From Trebouxia sp. TZW2008 (lineage: Eukaryota; Chlorophyta; Trebouxiophyceae; Trebouxiales; Trebouxiaceae), in the NCBI GenBank assembly GCA_002118135.1, contig BDIU01000287.1, positions 62,001 through 126,000 of the forward strand: a stretch of 64,000 nt of DNA, read 5' to 3'. Below are positions 38,501 through 51,900 of the stretch, in pieces (the stretch's first letter is position 1; the number at the start of each line of letters is the position of its first letter). The position numbers and the translations under genes were made by a program. The notes below the pieces were generated by a model. The model was not told the DNA's origin. It saw only the letters and a list, made by a program, of their open reading frames with translations, and did not search any database.

Positions 38501-41500
38501 CATGTACACTCATGATGCAACTTGTTGTTCATGCTTCTTGACAGGGATGTGTTGGAGACTGCACACCATGCACAATATCTACAATTGTCTGCCTAAGTAC
38601 AGGGCGCATATGAGTGCCTGCTTTGCAAGGGCTCATGTCTGCTGCAAAAGCCAAGCAGCTTCACTGGTTGTTGCCCAAGTATATATGCATGTATATATGC
38701 ATGCATGTGCACTGTCAACACACATTGCCTTTGATAGACAGCAAAGCCCCTGCTCATTTGGCTGCACTTCTCTGCAACTGTCATACTACATTCTTGTCCT
38801 ACTGCGTAGACGGTAAGGGCCATGCAGTTATTGTTTCTACTGAAAATTGCACATGAATAAACACTCTACAATCACTCTGCACACAGCATTATGATTTGCA
38901 GGTGGTGGTCATGTGCAATGGATACCGTGGCCAATTCCTCGTGGGCCTTCAGCGCGTCATATGCATGTGCTCAGACTGCAAGAAGCTGCCAGAAACAGAG
39001 CGTGAGTTCAGCTGCACCCAGTATGAGCAGCACTGCGGCGCGGGCGCTGCCAAGAAGTGGAAAGCATCGCTCAGAATTGAGCCTGGAAGTGTGCATGAAG
39101 TTCCAGAAGGTCAGTCACCCGATGCTATAGCTTCACGTCTTTGTTGCTTATAGCTCTGCGCAAGTCCAGGACTTGCTCAGCCCATGTGATGCCTCAAGTT
39201 GTGCCTTGCTCAAGGCATGCAAGGCTGTTGTTGAATGTAGTTTCATGAGCAGCTGGTTTAGCTCTGCAATGCAGCCACTGTGATGCCTTGTCGCCTGTAC
39301 ACGCGCTGCATGGTAGCGTGAAGGTGTGCAGCAACATAGCATGTTCTGTGTGCTGGTATGCTGACTGGTGGTGCTCATTGGGGCGTCCACTAGGAATTGA
39401 CTCAAGTGCTGTTCAGAGGTGGCCTAGGTGCTGACAGGGGTTGGGTGGTGTGCAGGGGCTCACCCGATGCAGGTGGGCAAGTGGCTAGACCTACAGGGCA
39501 TTGACGTGAAGCCCTCAGCCCGCCCAGCTGCTGTACCAGCTCTACCAGCAGTGCCCTCCCACAAGGCCACTGAGAAGCTGCTGGCGGCTGTGTATGCACC
39601 CTGGAATGACATTGACAACGGCAAGCACCAGCCTGTCAAGGTAAACTTCTGTCACTTCACTCGCCAGCTGAGGCGTACCAGTGCTTGCAATTTACTTACA
39701 AGACACAAGCAAAGAGCTGTCAAGGTCTGCAGCAACATTCTGCATGCTCTGGCTTGCTGTGCCTCTGAACTGACATTGACATTGGCAAGCACCAGCCTGT
39801 CAAGACAAGCACAATGCATGCTTTGGCATGCATACAAACCCGCAGCTTGGTATATCACCATTGCCAATGATACGCTTGCCAGTGAGGCTCCGTGCCTCTG
39901 CTATGTGCATATGGTGCCAATGCATCACCTTGGGAATGATTCTGTGCACAGCAAAAAGCCGAGTAGTGACCAGTTTGATGTGGGGATAATGCCACAGGCA
40001 TCAATTGCATTGAAGCAGCAGGCTGTCGCTGGTCGTTTGCAAACTCAATCAGACAAACAAGCCTCCTTCAAGCTGGAATGTGCAGCTAATTTGGTACCAT
40101 CATGGCTACTCCCTTGGAAAGGAGGTTGACATCGTCAGCCACTTCACATTCATAGATCAGTCACTTCCTTGTGATGTGTTACAGCAGAATTGTCCCTGAA
40201 AAGAAGGACAGTCACTGACCCGGGATGACTCACCAGTTTCTGAAACCATCCATATTCTGCAGCATATGAGGCTTGGTTTCAAGTGCCGGTAGAGCTTCCC
40301 AGATCAGTGGGTATTCTTGTTCACATGACAATTCTGCTGGTACATGATACAAAAATGTGAGTGTCAAATTGCTCAATTTCAGGCTGGGAACTCCAGCACC
40401 TTCAGAACGTTACCTCATTCAAGTTCATCCAGAGCTTGCCTTGCTATGGTCAAAGCAGTCAGCCTGTTCGGCTCCAGGCTTTGGGACACCACTTTCTGGT
40501 GCGGCATCAGTAGCATAAAACTACAATGTCATACATTTTGGCACAGCTGCTGGGTGTGTGTTGCCTAGCTCCTGCCTTGCCAGGCCAGCTCACTTTGAGC
40601 ATCACGTCGGGACTGGATGCGTGAGGGGCTGAGTGACTGAAGGTGCAATGGGCGGGTGACAGATGCACAGTATGTGACAGCGATGTGGACTATGACCAGG
40701 GACCAACTGGTCGGCTGTGACATGTGTGGAACAATTGTGCTGAGCTTTGGGTGGGTCAACAGCGTGCAAGGAACACAAGGTTTGTGTTGATGCAGGTGCG
40801 GTGGGCAGGTGACAGATGCACAGTGTGTGACAGCGATGTGGACTACGACCAGGATCAGCTGGTCAGCTGTGACATGTGCGGCATCACTGTGCACCAGTCC
40901 TGCTACGGCGTACAAGAGCTGCCAGGAGAGGATGACATGTGGCTCTGCAGGGCCTGTGAGCTCAAGGTAATAAAGTCACTATTGATCATGCAGTGCCAAT
41001 CATTACAAAGGCTTCTGCTGTGGATTGGTTGCATGATTGTGGCAAAGCCTGGTACATCACTTTTGTCTAGTTTTGTGCCAGAAGGCCTGGCACTTTCTTT
41101 TTCTGTCTTTCCATTGTGAGTCTTTTGCATATTCTGGTTTGGTGCTTGTTGCCCACCATGCCTCGAGGGAAGCACAAGCATCCTGTCCTGTGAGATGTCA
41201 TGCAGCCCGCAAGCAGTGCATCAACTTCAGGCCCAGCCTCAACCTTTATGCACGTTCTGTTACAAATGGGCTTGCACTGAAAGCTGGGTGGTATCGGTGC
41301 AGGATGACAGCAAGGCACCACAATGTTGCCTATGTCCCATAGAGGGTGGGGCCTTGAAGCCCACCACCGAGCCTGGGCTGTGGTGCCATGCCACCTGCCT
41401 GCAATGGATTCCTGAAGTCAGTGTGGGGGATGAACGCCGCATGGAGCCTGTCACACACATCAGGAGCATCCAGAAGGAGCGCTGGGAGCTCAACTGCTGC

Positions 41501-44500
41501 ATCTGCAAGTCAGTCCTGCTGCTCTATCATTGGTTTCTGTGTAGTACTTGGTCATTGCAGTCAATGAGGCTGTTCAGCCCTGCTATGCTCTGTACAAGTC
41601 TTATTGCATGCTTTGTCACTCAGCCATGCCTCAAGTGCGTCATCAGCGTCAATTGTGTATCTTTGGTAAGAGAGGTGCAAGGACTTGTTAGCCACATAAG
41701 GAGAACCTCAGTCTCTTCTGTTGTCTTTGCCATGATGACATCCCTGTCCAACAAGCCAACAGGATTCTGACAATGTCACGGCTTGATGCATCCAAAGCTG
41801 ACATCAAGGCTTAGCATGTGCATGACATGCAGGCAGCGAGTGGGGGCCAAGATCCAGTGCAACAGCTGCTACACAGCATACCACCCGCTTTGTGCCCGCA
41901 TGGCAGGGTTGTTCATGAACATGGTGGACCCCAGTGATGGCCAGGAGGAGGGAGCTGTGAAGCTGCTGAGCTACTGCCCAAAGCACTGCACTCCCCACCC
42001 TGAGCTAGCAGGTATGCCTGTCAGTGCAACAGCTGCTACGCAGCATAATAGCTGTTGTGCACACGCATGGCAGGCTTGTTCTTGAACATGGTAGACCCTA
42101 GTGACGGCCAAGAGGAGGGGGCTGTGAAGCTGCTGAGCTACTGCCCCAAGCACTGCACCCCCCACCCTGGGCTGGCAGGTTTGGCTACCCTGCCTTTTGA
42201 GTGTTGTGTACTGAGTCAGGCTTGTGAAGAAGGAGTATCGTCTTGCCATTTGATATGTCAAGGGCAGTGTCTGACATTGTGAGTCTGGCACCTACACAGC
42301 TCAACGCAGGAGCAAAATAGGACCAGGACAAACTAGGCTTGATTTGCCATTGAAGTGACCAATTTTGTAGCTCGCATGTTTTGTAGTAATTGTCAATGTC
42401 AGGTCTGGCGGCACCTATTATAGGCAAAAGTGGCACAAGCATCTGTGTGTTCTGAGCTGTTCCAGCTACCGTGCTTGTGTCTGCATAACAGCAGATGCGC
42501 TTCACGTTTGCTGCCACCCTGGCGGAATGCATTGGCAGAAGAAAATGCTTCGTAAACAGCAACATCACCTGTGATGTACCTGGCTTCCTGCTTCCTGGCA
42601 ACCTGTCGCAATGCCATGCAAAGTGCACAAATAGCAGTTGACACAGCACTTTACAGGCAGCTTTGAGCATATTACAAACATGCCCACAGCTGCTTGTAAA
42701 GTTGTGTGCCAAAGGCAGTGCAACCATTGTAAGGCTGTGAGCAAGGAGTCAACAATCTGTGTACAGGTAGCTGGCCTGATGTACATGATACCAAGACCAA
42801 TAGCTGCAGCACTTGCTGAATCACCACACGTAATACTCAATACCCAATACGTAATATGCAATACGCAGTATTTGAGAGTATGGATCACCAAGAACCAGTG
42901 CAAACTATGGTGTACGCAATACGTGGCGCCAATACGTGATACCAAATACGCAAGTATTCAAGAGTATCAATCACTGGAGGAAGAGTATGGTGATCCACTG
43001 GCAGCACTTCAACTTGCCTTATGCTTTGCAGGCATTCAGCATGTGACCTAGGCACAGTGGCAAGAGCAACAGGATACTTTTGGACAGAAATCCACATGGT
43101 GACCTGACCAAGTTGTAAGGCCTTGCCTTCTGCTGCGTCGGCATTCAGCGTGTGATGCAGGTGCATTTGTGTAGCGGTAATGCCCATGTCTGCATCAGCT
43201 TACGCTGTCTTTGCTATGCAGGCATCCAGCGTGTGACACAGGCACAGGAGGAAGAGGAACAAGATGATAGCAATGGCTTATGGAATGGGCAGCCCTTCCG
43301 GCCCCTGCCAGCCATCACCCTACCAGACCTGCCAGCTGGCTGCGCTAGGGCCACCTCCCTTCAGGCAAACATCCCTGTTCTCCCCTGATCTGATCACTTT
43401 CGCTTGTGTCATTGGCTATCTTCTGGCAGAAAGTGGCGCTTTTCCCTTATGTTGCAATCTTGAACTTTGCTTCTGGCGGTTGAGTGCTGCCTGCCCTGAT
43501 GACTCTCCTGCTACATCTACCATTGCCCTGTCAGACCTGCCAGCTGGCTGCGCTAGGGCTACCTTCCTTCAGGCAAGCAAGTCCCATTTGTCTCTTGGTC
43601 TTATGACCTTCAGCTGTGTTCCATTGCTTGAGCACTGTTGCCTGACTTGCAGTCTAGCCCTGCCAGACGTGCCAGCTGGCTGCGCTAGGGTCATCTTTTG
43701 CAAGGCAAACATCCATGCCCTGACAAACCAGCAAAATCAACTGCAGACAGCCTCACCTCCACTTAGCTCAGTAGCTGATACGCAGGGATGCAGTTCATTC
43801 CATGGCTCTGTCAGCAGAAGCTTTTGTCTTGCTGAACAGTGGTGTCATGTCATAGGGCTGGGAACGCACATCACATGGTACTGGCATGGGCCACACCACC
43901 AACAAGGGCTTCTGGATCCCAGAGAAGCCCTCAGCCCCTCCACCAGAGGAGATCCTGGCCCTGCCTGAGCCCGCAAAGGGGCGCAATCAAGGGGGCCGCC
44001 CTCACAAGAAGCACAAGACCCCCCCTGTCCCCAAAATGCCCAAGCCTGGCAAGGCCCCCAAGGAGATCAAGCAGGAGACTGACATGGAGTCACAAGATGA
44101 GGAGCCGCCAATGGTATGCAAGCAACCTGTACCCTGCTATGCTGCTGCTGCTGCTTGCTGCTGTGATGCCAACCTACTGCACATCCTCTCATATACTACC
44201 AGGTAGTCAAGGCATGGATTAATTGGATTCCATCTAGAGCAATTTCAAGTCTGCTTTGCTTATGTGCTGAGCTCTCACGTAGAAGTCATGTACTGTGCTG
44301 AAGCAACAAGCCTTGCTGCTGCATTGCTGTTGCTGCTCATCCACCACTGCTCCATGGCAATGTATGTCTGCTAGTGATGTTCATTATATGTGCATCCGGC
44401 TGGGCATGCATGCATGCATGTGTCCGCTTGTGCGTGCCAGCCATTACACGTCTGTACTGTACAATCAATGGTGGACACAGGGCTGACCAGGACAATGTGA

Positions 44501-45936
44501 GATTGTCTGTGTGAACCCCTGCTGGGTCTCCAAGGCAGCAAAACTTCATATATTAATACGTGTGATGCAGCCGGTAGAGCTGCTGCCACTGCCTGAGGGT
44601 GTGCCAGAGCTGCTCCCTGTCACCTGCAATGGCCGCAGCGGCCTGATTGTGGTGCGTACCCAGAGGGTGCAGCATGGCGACACTGAAGTGAGTGCCTCCA
44701 AGTTCGAGCAGGTGTGCGGCAAGGGGGACGCCAAGAAGTGGAAGTGCAGCATCTGGACTGAAGCTGAGGATGGTTCCCAGGACACGGTGAGCAACTTGAA
44801 CATGCATGTGACACATCATTGCATTGGGTCTAATTTCACAGTGACTGGACACTCACTGACACAGTAGTCATGGTCACCAACACCACTCAGAATGAGCTCT
44901 GTTGCTCATCATGGGATCTGCTGTCAGGACCCTTCTGCCTCAGGTTTAAACATGAAATCACACAGGCTTGCTGCAGCTGCAAACTCTTCATGCGCAACGC
45001 ATGGCAGTGCTTAGATTGCACAGAGACTGCTGTGATAGACAACTGCAAAGTTGTCATTGTTGCTGTGGATGCAGGTGATGCAAGATTGGCTGGCTCAGCA
45101 CAAGCTGGACCGTAAGCACCTGGCAGTGCTGGCCGGCAATGCCTCAGCAGCACAGGCCTATGAGGACTACTTGCATGCCACTATTGAAGAGGTGGTTGAG
45201 GATCTTCTGGCATCTTTCGATGAGACTCCTGCTCCTCAAGGTACAGCTTGACACTACTGTCTGTACAAACTGGCACTGAAGCCTGAAGCCGCCACACTCT
45301 CTGGCTGTTTTGTGCTCATGCATGATCAGACTGTCAGTAAAAGTATGCCGACTACTTGCATTTCTGTGTTGAACAGGTGACAGAGGAGCTTCTGGCACCC
45401 CTTGATGAGACCCCTGCTCCTCAAGAAACAGCGATACTGCTCTGCTTGTTTTTGTTGGAACACGCTGCTGCATTGATCAACTTGCGCACACTGCTGCATG
45501 TGCTGATCGCTTCATCAGCACGTTGGTCCTACGCTGACAAAGACCCTTGCTATAGTATAAGCTGCTAGTATGCATGCCAGGCCCGACTTGCAGACAGAGT
45601 CAGCAAGGTGCTTTTGTGTGAAGTGAGCTAGCGTACAGAAGCCAAGTGTGATCATTGATGTATGCAAGACATTAGCTTGTTTCCACGCATTGAATTGATG
45701 GGGCTCGCGTTGGCTGTGCTGAGGTTGCCTGGTTCATGTGTTGTGTTTGTTTGCTGCACTATGACGATCAGCAATGTGTCTGTGAGAGCTTTTGAATAGA
45801 GATTCTGCGGCATTGTGCAGGGGTGTCTGATGCTGTTGAGGACAAGCCTGAGCAGCAAGTTGCCAAGCTGGATGTTGCAGATGCAGCGCCCATCAAGCAT
45901 GAGCACCACGCCACTGAGATGGATCTACATCCTCCT

Positions 45937-45975
<39 letters not shown>

Positions 45976-48900
45976 GCTGGGCAAGAGCACCATCAACAGC
46001 AGCATCAACACCAACAGCAGCAGCAGTATGGAGGTTGTCCTCAACAGCAGCAGCAGCAGCATGAGGGGCCGCCTCAACAGCAGCAGCAGGACAGACAGCA
46101 GCCTCAGCAGCAGCAGGAGGCACAGGCAAGTAGCATGGAGGTGCGCATATCAGAGGCAGGGGCTGAGATGGACCTCATGCAACATCACCACCCACAGAGC
46201 TTGCAGCCACCCTCACAGCCCACGTGTGAGCCTGCTGCGTCTTACAGACCAACTCCTGAGACAGGTCACTCACAGAAGATGCTTCACCTGCAACAGGGAC
46301 GTACCGGTGCTGCACCCATGGTTGGGAGCGTACCACAAACAGCTGCTGCTGCTGGTGATGGTGTGGTTGGCGGTGACATGCTTGTGTCAGCAGATGCCAG
46401 GCACCCAAGTGAGAATGGCAACACAGGGAGCAGTCATCAGTTCCATGCACAGTCTGGCCAGCACGCTGCAATTGGCCATCCTGCTATCAGCAATGGAACA
46501 GCCACTCAGCGCTCACAGGCAGATGCTGTTATGGCAGAGGCACAGCCCATTGTCGCAAAGCAGAGCAGTGCTTCGAAGGATGAGGATATGCAAGAGGCAC
46601 CAGCACTAGGCTTCCAAAGTCAGGACAGTGCAATGGATGAGATCGATGTGATGGACCCAGAAAGGGGCTACGTCAAGTGTGAGCAGCCACAGGCAGTGAA
46701 GCATCATGGCTCTCTTTTGACTAGACATTTGGCAGCTGTCAGGGATCAAGGCGCACTCCACAGAACAGCTTCTCCTGCTCATCACAGTGATGGCTTGGAG
46801 CTTGGTGAGTTGTGACAGACCTTACAGTTGCATTTGCCTCTGTCAGATGATCACAAGCAAGGCCATGAGAGTCATGCGTGTGCTCAGTCGCTCAATGGTT
46901 GCATAGCTTAAGACTGCCTGCACCGGCTGGCATTTTGCCAAGGCTGCTGACTATCAGTTAGTACCAAATTACAAGTTTGGTAGTGATTGCTGCTTTGAGA
47001 CATCGCCAAATGACAAGGACATTGTTATCAGTCTTGATGAAGTTGAGTAGACAAGATTAGATTGTTCTGATGTGCCCAATGATGCAAAACGCCTTGGAGA
47101 GAGTGCGGGAATTGCTCCTTAGACAGCTGAGCCAGCCAGGCCCCCATCACTAGCCCCACCCACCCCAGCTTGACCCCAGCCTAACCCCAGCTTGACCCAG
47201 CATTACCTCCTCCTACCCCAGCAACTCCTCTGTGATCCCAGCACGCCCCGCAGCTTGTACCTGTTCCTTCCCCCACCTGGCTGGGAAAGGCTGTCTGAGG
47301 GGCAAGACTCAATGACGCTGTATGTTATGAGAGCTGAGGGCACACATCAAGCATTGTCTAGTGCTAGGCGCTCAGAAATTGGTTGTACACATCAGGACAT
47401 GGTTTCTGAGCAGGTCTTGCTTGTTGCTGGTGTTAAGTGCTTTGATTTGCACTGCGTGCCTCAATTTTGGCAGCCAATGTGGCTGACAAGTGTGACACTT
47501 GGTGTGCCTGATGCAGAGTTACTGCCAAGGCGTAAGCGGTCAAGGAGTCAAGATGACCTGCCATCACAGAACGGTGATCTGAAGCGGCAGAAGTCTGCCT
47601 CTGTGCCTCGCCCAGGTACTACAGCTGTGCTTGTTTCTATAAGACTTCTTTCCAGCGCCCTTTACACTGTGCACATGCTGATGCATTGCATGGTCTGCTC
47701 AGTCACTTGGACTGAGCTGGAGCTGAACTGCATCAGCTCTAGTTTGTCAAGCAGTCTGCCACTGCCAGAGTGACTGCTGAGCCTGCCTAGCATACATTCA
47801 GAATGAATGAATGAAATGAAGCGGTCTGCCTTATTTTGCCGCCTGGCTGTAATTGCACGTTGTGTACACACATGGCACAAGTTTGTACCTTCTTACAGCG
47901 GTGCAACATCAAGGCAAATGATTGATGCAAATGATGAGCCATTGTGCTGTGGGCACCCTGGAGAACAAGAGTGATACTGTGCATGCAGACACCGGCATTG
48001 AGATGCCTAGGGACAAGCCTGAGGCCTGGATAAGTCATAAATGCAAAATCTTCTGGCCAGATGATGCAGAGTGGTATGATGCAGTGGTGCGTGCCTATGA
48101 CAGGACCAACAGGAAGCACAATGTGTGGTACTCCTATGATCAACAGGTATCAACATGCTCCTTACGCCTGTTGCTTCACTGCCTCACATTTGTCTCCAAT
48201 CTGCTGGTCAATGAGAGCAATCTGAAAGCGTCGCTTCTGTTGCATGGTTTCTGATCAATCTCCTGATGGATGTTGAGTTACTGCCTCAGGTTTGTCACCA
48301 TAGTCTTGTGAACAAAAGCAATTCGTCCTTTGCAGCATGTTTGCATGTTTCCCGACACCACAAACCAACAGACATGCAATGTTGTTGCTCCTGATGTATC
48401 TACATAACACAACTCACACTGCTGTTGTTACTCTGTTGACTCAGTCAAAGGGAAAATCAGATTTCGAAAGGTTTGTGTGAAGCTCAGATTTCAGAAGCCT
48501 TCAGTTCTGGACTGTCGTCTGAGCAATGCAGGGTGAATGGATAGATCTGGCAGCAGAAATTGATGCTCAGCGAGTCTGCTGGGTGTCAGCACTGCCAGGA
48601 TGCCAACCTGCAATCCAGCCAGAGCCAAGCCCGCAAATCAAGCCTGAACCCGCTAGTGAGCCTGCTCAAGCTGCGCCATGCACAGACATCATCATGGCAA
48701 GCTCAGCTAGTGATGATCTGTCAGAGGAAGAGCAGCGCATCATGTTTCAAGGGAAGGCAGCTGTGGGACAGCATGTGGCAATCTGGTGGCCTGATGACCA
48801 CGCCTGGTATCATGGCAAAATTCAAGGCTTTCAAGTGGCCAAAGGCGAGCACCTTGTACACTATGAAGACAATGAAGTCGAGTGGCTGAATCTGACTAAT

Positions 48901-51900
48901 GAGCGTGTGCACTGGAAGGACCTGCCTGGCAGCCCAATCACACCCTTTGGCTCTGCCACAGCTGCAGACGCTTTGGCCACAGCTGCGGGCACCTCAGAGG
49001 ATGGCATGCTGGCATTGGCAGCTGCAGCGCCCACAGCTGAGGAGCCGGCCGCCCCAGCTGTGCCCAAAGGCCCTGTGCCTGACACAGTGCCCATCGTCTG
49101 CAACAGCAGCCGAGCCACCTTTGATGTAAAGCGTACCTGCATTCTGCTTGGGGAAGGGCGGGAATGCACCCCCACAGAATTTGAACGCTTGGCGGGAAAA
49201 GGCGCCAGCAAGAAGTGGAAGGCTAGCCTGAGGGTGGACAAGGGGGGTGGGGTGCCAGGCCCCACTATGGGTGACTGGCTGGTAGATGCTGGATTGGACA
49301 CTGCTAAAGCTCCTAGGCCAAAAGCAGCGCCCGGCGTGGTTGCTGCTAGGCGGCAGCAGGCATCAAGGCAACGCTTTGGGTCACAAGCGCCTAAGCCCCA
49401 GGGCAAGCAGGTGCCTATGTTCACAGCTTTCTGATGCATGAAGAGATCTTTCTTGTCAGACCACATGCTGTCACATGTCATGGTAGCCTATGTATGCTGT
49501 TTGATGTTTTCAGCAGCAATGTGCTGTTGTACCTCTGTACTTGCTTACCCTTGGCGTGCTGGCGCTTTCATGCAAGATTGCAGCATTACACGCATGACTT
49601 CGTTCATGTGCTTCATGAGATGTGTATGGCTTACAATTCTTGATTTGACGATTGACATGTCACAGCTTGAGCAAGCAAGTGATACATAGCACTCTCTCTT
49701 GCCTTCTTGTTGCACACATTCGTCATTGCGCACACACCAGGCAAAGAATGCAAGCGCTCAACGCTGACAGTGCATGGACATATGCTGCAGGCTCACAGGG
49801 TTGGCTGCATGTGCATCATCATTAAGCAGCCACACCGAGTGGGCCGCAGCTGGGGCTCAACTGGTACCTCACTGCCATGCTGGGCTCACAACTTACGGCA
49901 CTGTGCAGCATTTGCAAACATGTCAATGCTGAGGTGTATACTCTTGTGCTGCAGGCACACAGGGCTGCATGTGCATCATCTGCAAGCAGGCGCGCCGAGT
50001 GGGCCGCAGCTGGTGGGGCATGTCGGGCCTGCCTGGGGGACCCAACTGGCAACCCACCGCCATGCTGGGCTCACAATCTATGGCACTGTGCAGCAGATGC
50101 AAATATGTCAATGCTGAGTTGTACACTTTTGTGCTGCAGGCACACAGGGATGGCTGCATGTGCATCATCTGCAAGCAGGCACGTCGAGTGGGGCGCAGCT
50201 GGGGGGGCATGTCGGGCCTGCCTGGGGGGCCCAACTGGAACCCTACCGCCATGCTGGGCTCAGGCCGATCTGGCCAACCCCTACCCCGCTTTGGCAAGAG
50301 AGCTTTCCTGCATGCTACCCCTCACCTTGTATGTGGGGCCTTGCAGCATAAGGTACCGCTGCCTCACTTCTCAATCGATGTCTTATCGTGGTCTAGTGGT
50401 CTTGTTACACCATCTGCTGGCTTTTTGTGTGAATGTAAGGCTTACATGATTTGGTTCGCACAATGTCAACTACAAGCACAGCCTGAGATCTTCAGCTTTT
50501 TGGTGTTACTAGCTGCAACATCCCCTGAAAATGGCCTCAGTGTGCTTCTGTACTGAGTGTTGTTGCAAGTCGACAAGCTGCTGCTTCAAAGCAGCAACAC
50601 AGCAAGGACCACCATGCCGTCTTGCATGGAAGCTGTGCAACAGGCTGTGGCCTGAGCTCAACCAAACTCATAGCTGCTTGTCACACAGCTCAAATAATTG
50701 TGCCAAAATGCCTCGAAGATGATGCTAAGAATGCATGGCTGTTGCCCATGCAGGTATGGAAGCTGCCAGAGTCTAAGGCATGGCTCCCTGACGATTGGGC
50801 GCTGGCCAAGGGCCACAAGCCACAGGACTTCCCCCCTGCACCCCCCGCCCCAAACCCCACCCCTGCCCCCCAGCCCAAGGCAGAGGGCACCACCCGCAGG
50901 GGCAGCCTGATCAGGCGAGACAGGGCTATAGCCCCTGCTACAGCCCCGGCTACAGCTCCTGCCTCAGCTGATGCTCAGGACTGTCAGGACGGCAAGAACG
51001 GCTCCCAAGCTGCTGCTGCTGCCGCCAAGTCTGCAGGTAGCGTATGCCCAACTACACAGCTTTTGGGCTCACTTTTGTGTCTGTGAAATGTAGACTTCAG
51101 ACACTCAAACCTGATTGCATCAGATTTGTGCATCTCTGACCAACACTGTGTATTGCTGACTGTATGCTGGATAGGATTGATGTTGACAGGCTTGACAGGC
51201 AGCCTAGCGGCAGGCCTGTGGCACCACATATATAGTCTGTTCAATTGTCCAGCCCATGGCTTGCACTTGCCCAGATAGCAGTGGCACTGTTCATGATTTA
51301 CAATCTCTCGTGCTGCGTGCTGCATCTTTGGCGTTATAGCAAATGCAGGTTGATGCACCTCAAGCTGCAGGCGCCTGTATAGCCAGGGCCGACACACTAC
51401 TGCTGATTTACCTGGCGTAGTGATGCTCAAGAGCTGACATTTTGCACATGCTGGCAGGTGCAAAGGGTGGAGGGGAGAGGAAGGGGCTTACCATGAAGGA
51501 GCGGCTGCGCATGTGCCAGCAGACTGAGCGCCAGCGCATCACCTTTGGCAAGGTCGGCCATCAACAGCAACCTGTACCACTGTTGCTGAATCTGCTCCAT
51601 ATATTGCCCTGTTTCTGCTTTCTGAGAACGCATCGGCTTAATTAGTTGCTCGCTTTGCTTGGTCCGTCTGGGCATCATATAAATACCAATTGCATGCACT
51701 TGTTGTAGAAGCTGTGGCTGAGCTTTGGTGCTTGCGTCATGCTGTGCTGCTCAAGGAAGTAGGTGTGGACCTTCTCCTACACAGGGCGCACTCTGGCCAA
51801 ATGCCTGCCACTTGAAGCAATGCTGTGCCAAATGCAGCTGGCTGTCAGTCTGCCAAGTCATGGAACTTTGATTGTAATCTTGATTACCTGATCTTGGACC

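Noticed and set aside
38680..38705. Short TATATGCATG repeat as a promoter element
   Set aside because: It lies inside the methyltransferase intron 38438-38901; two imperfect units are not enough to support function.
43264..43968. Long plus-strand open frame of 234 codons across the LPDLPAGC repeats
   Set aside because: It is in a different frame from the exons on either side and runs through three copies of a duplicated exon end and introns.
45893..46129. Minus-strand open frame rich in alanine opposite the polyQ exon
   Set aside because: It is the reverse shadow of CAG repeats; the plus-strand frame joins in phase to the flanking methyltransferase exons.
49400..49434. Stop at 49434 as the end of a separate Tudor-SAND gene
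   Set aside because: A good donor at 49411 leads in phase to three further exons and the SET exons, giving one complete ATX-like protein. Kept only as a possible isoform.
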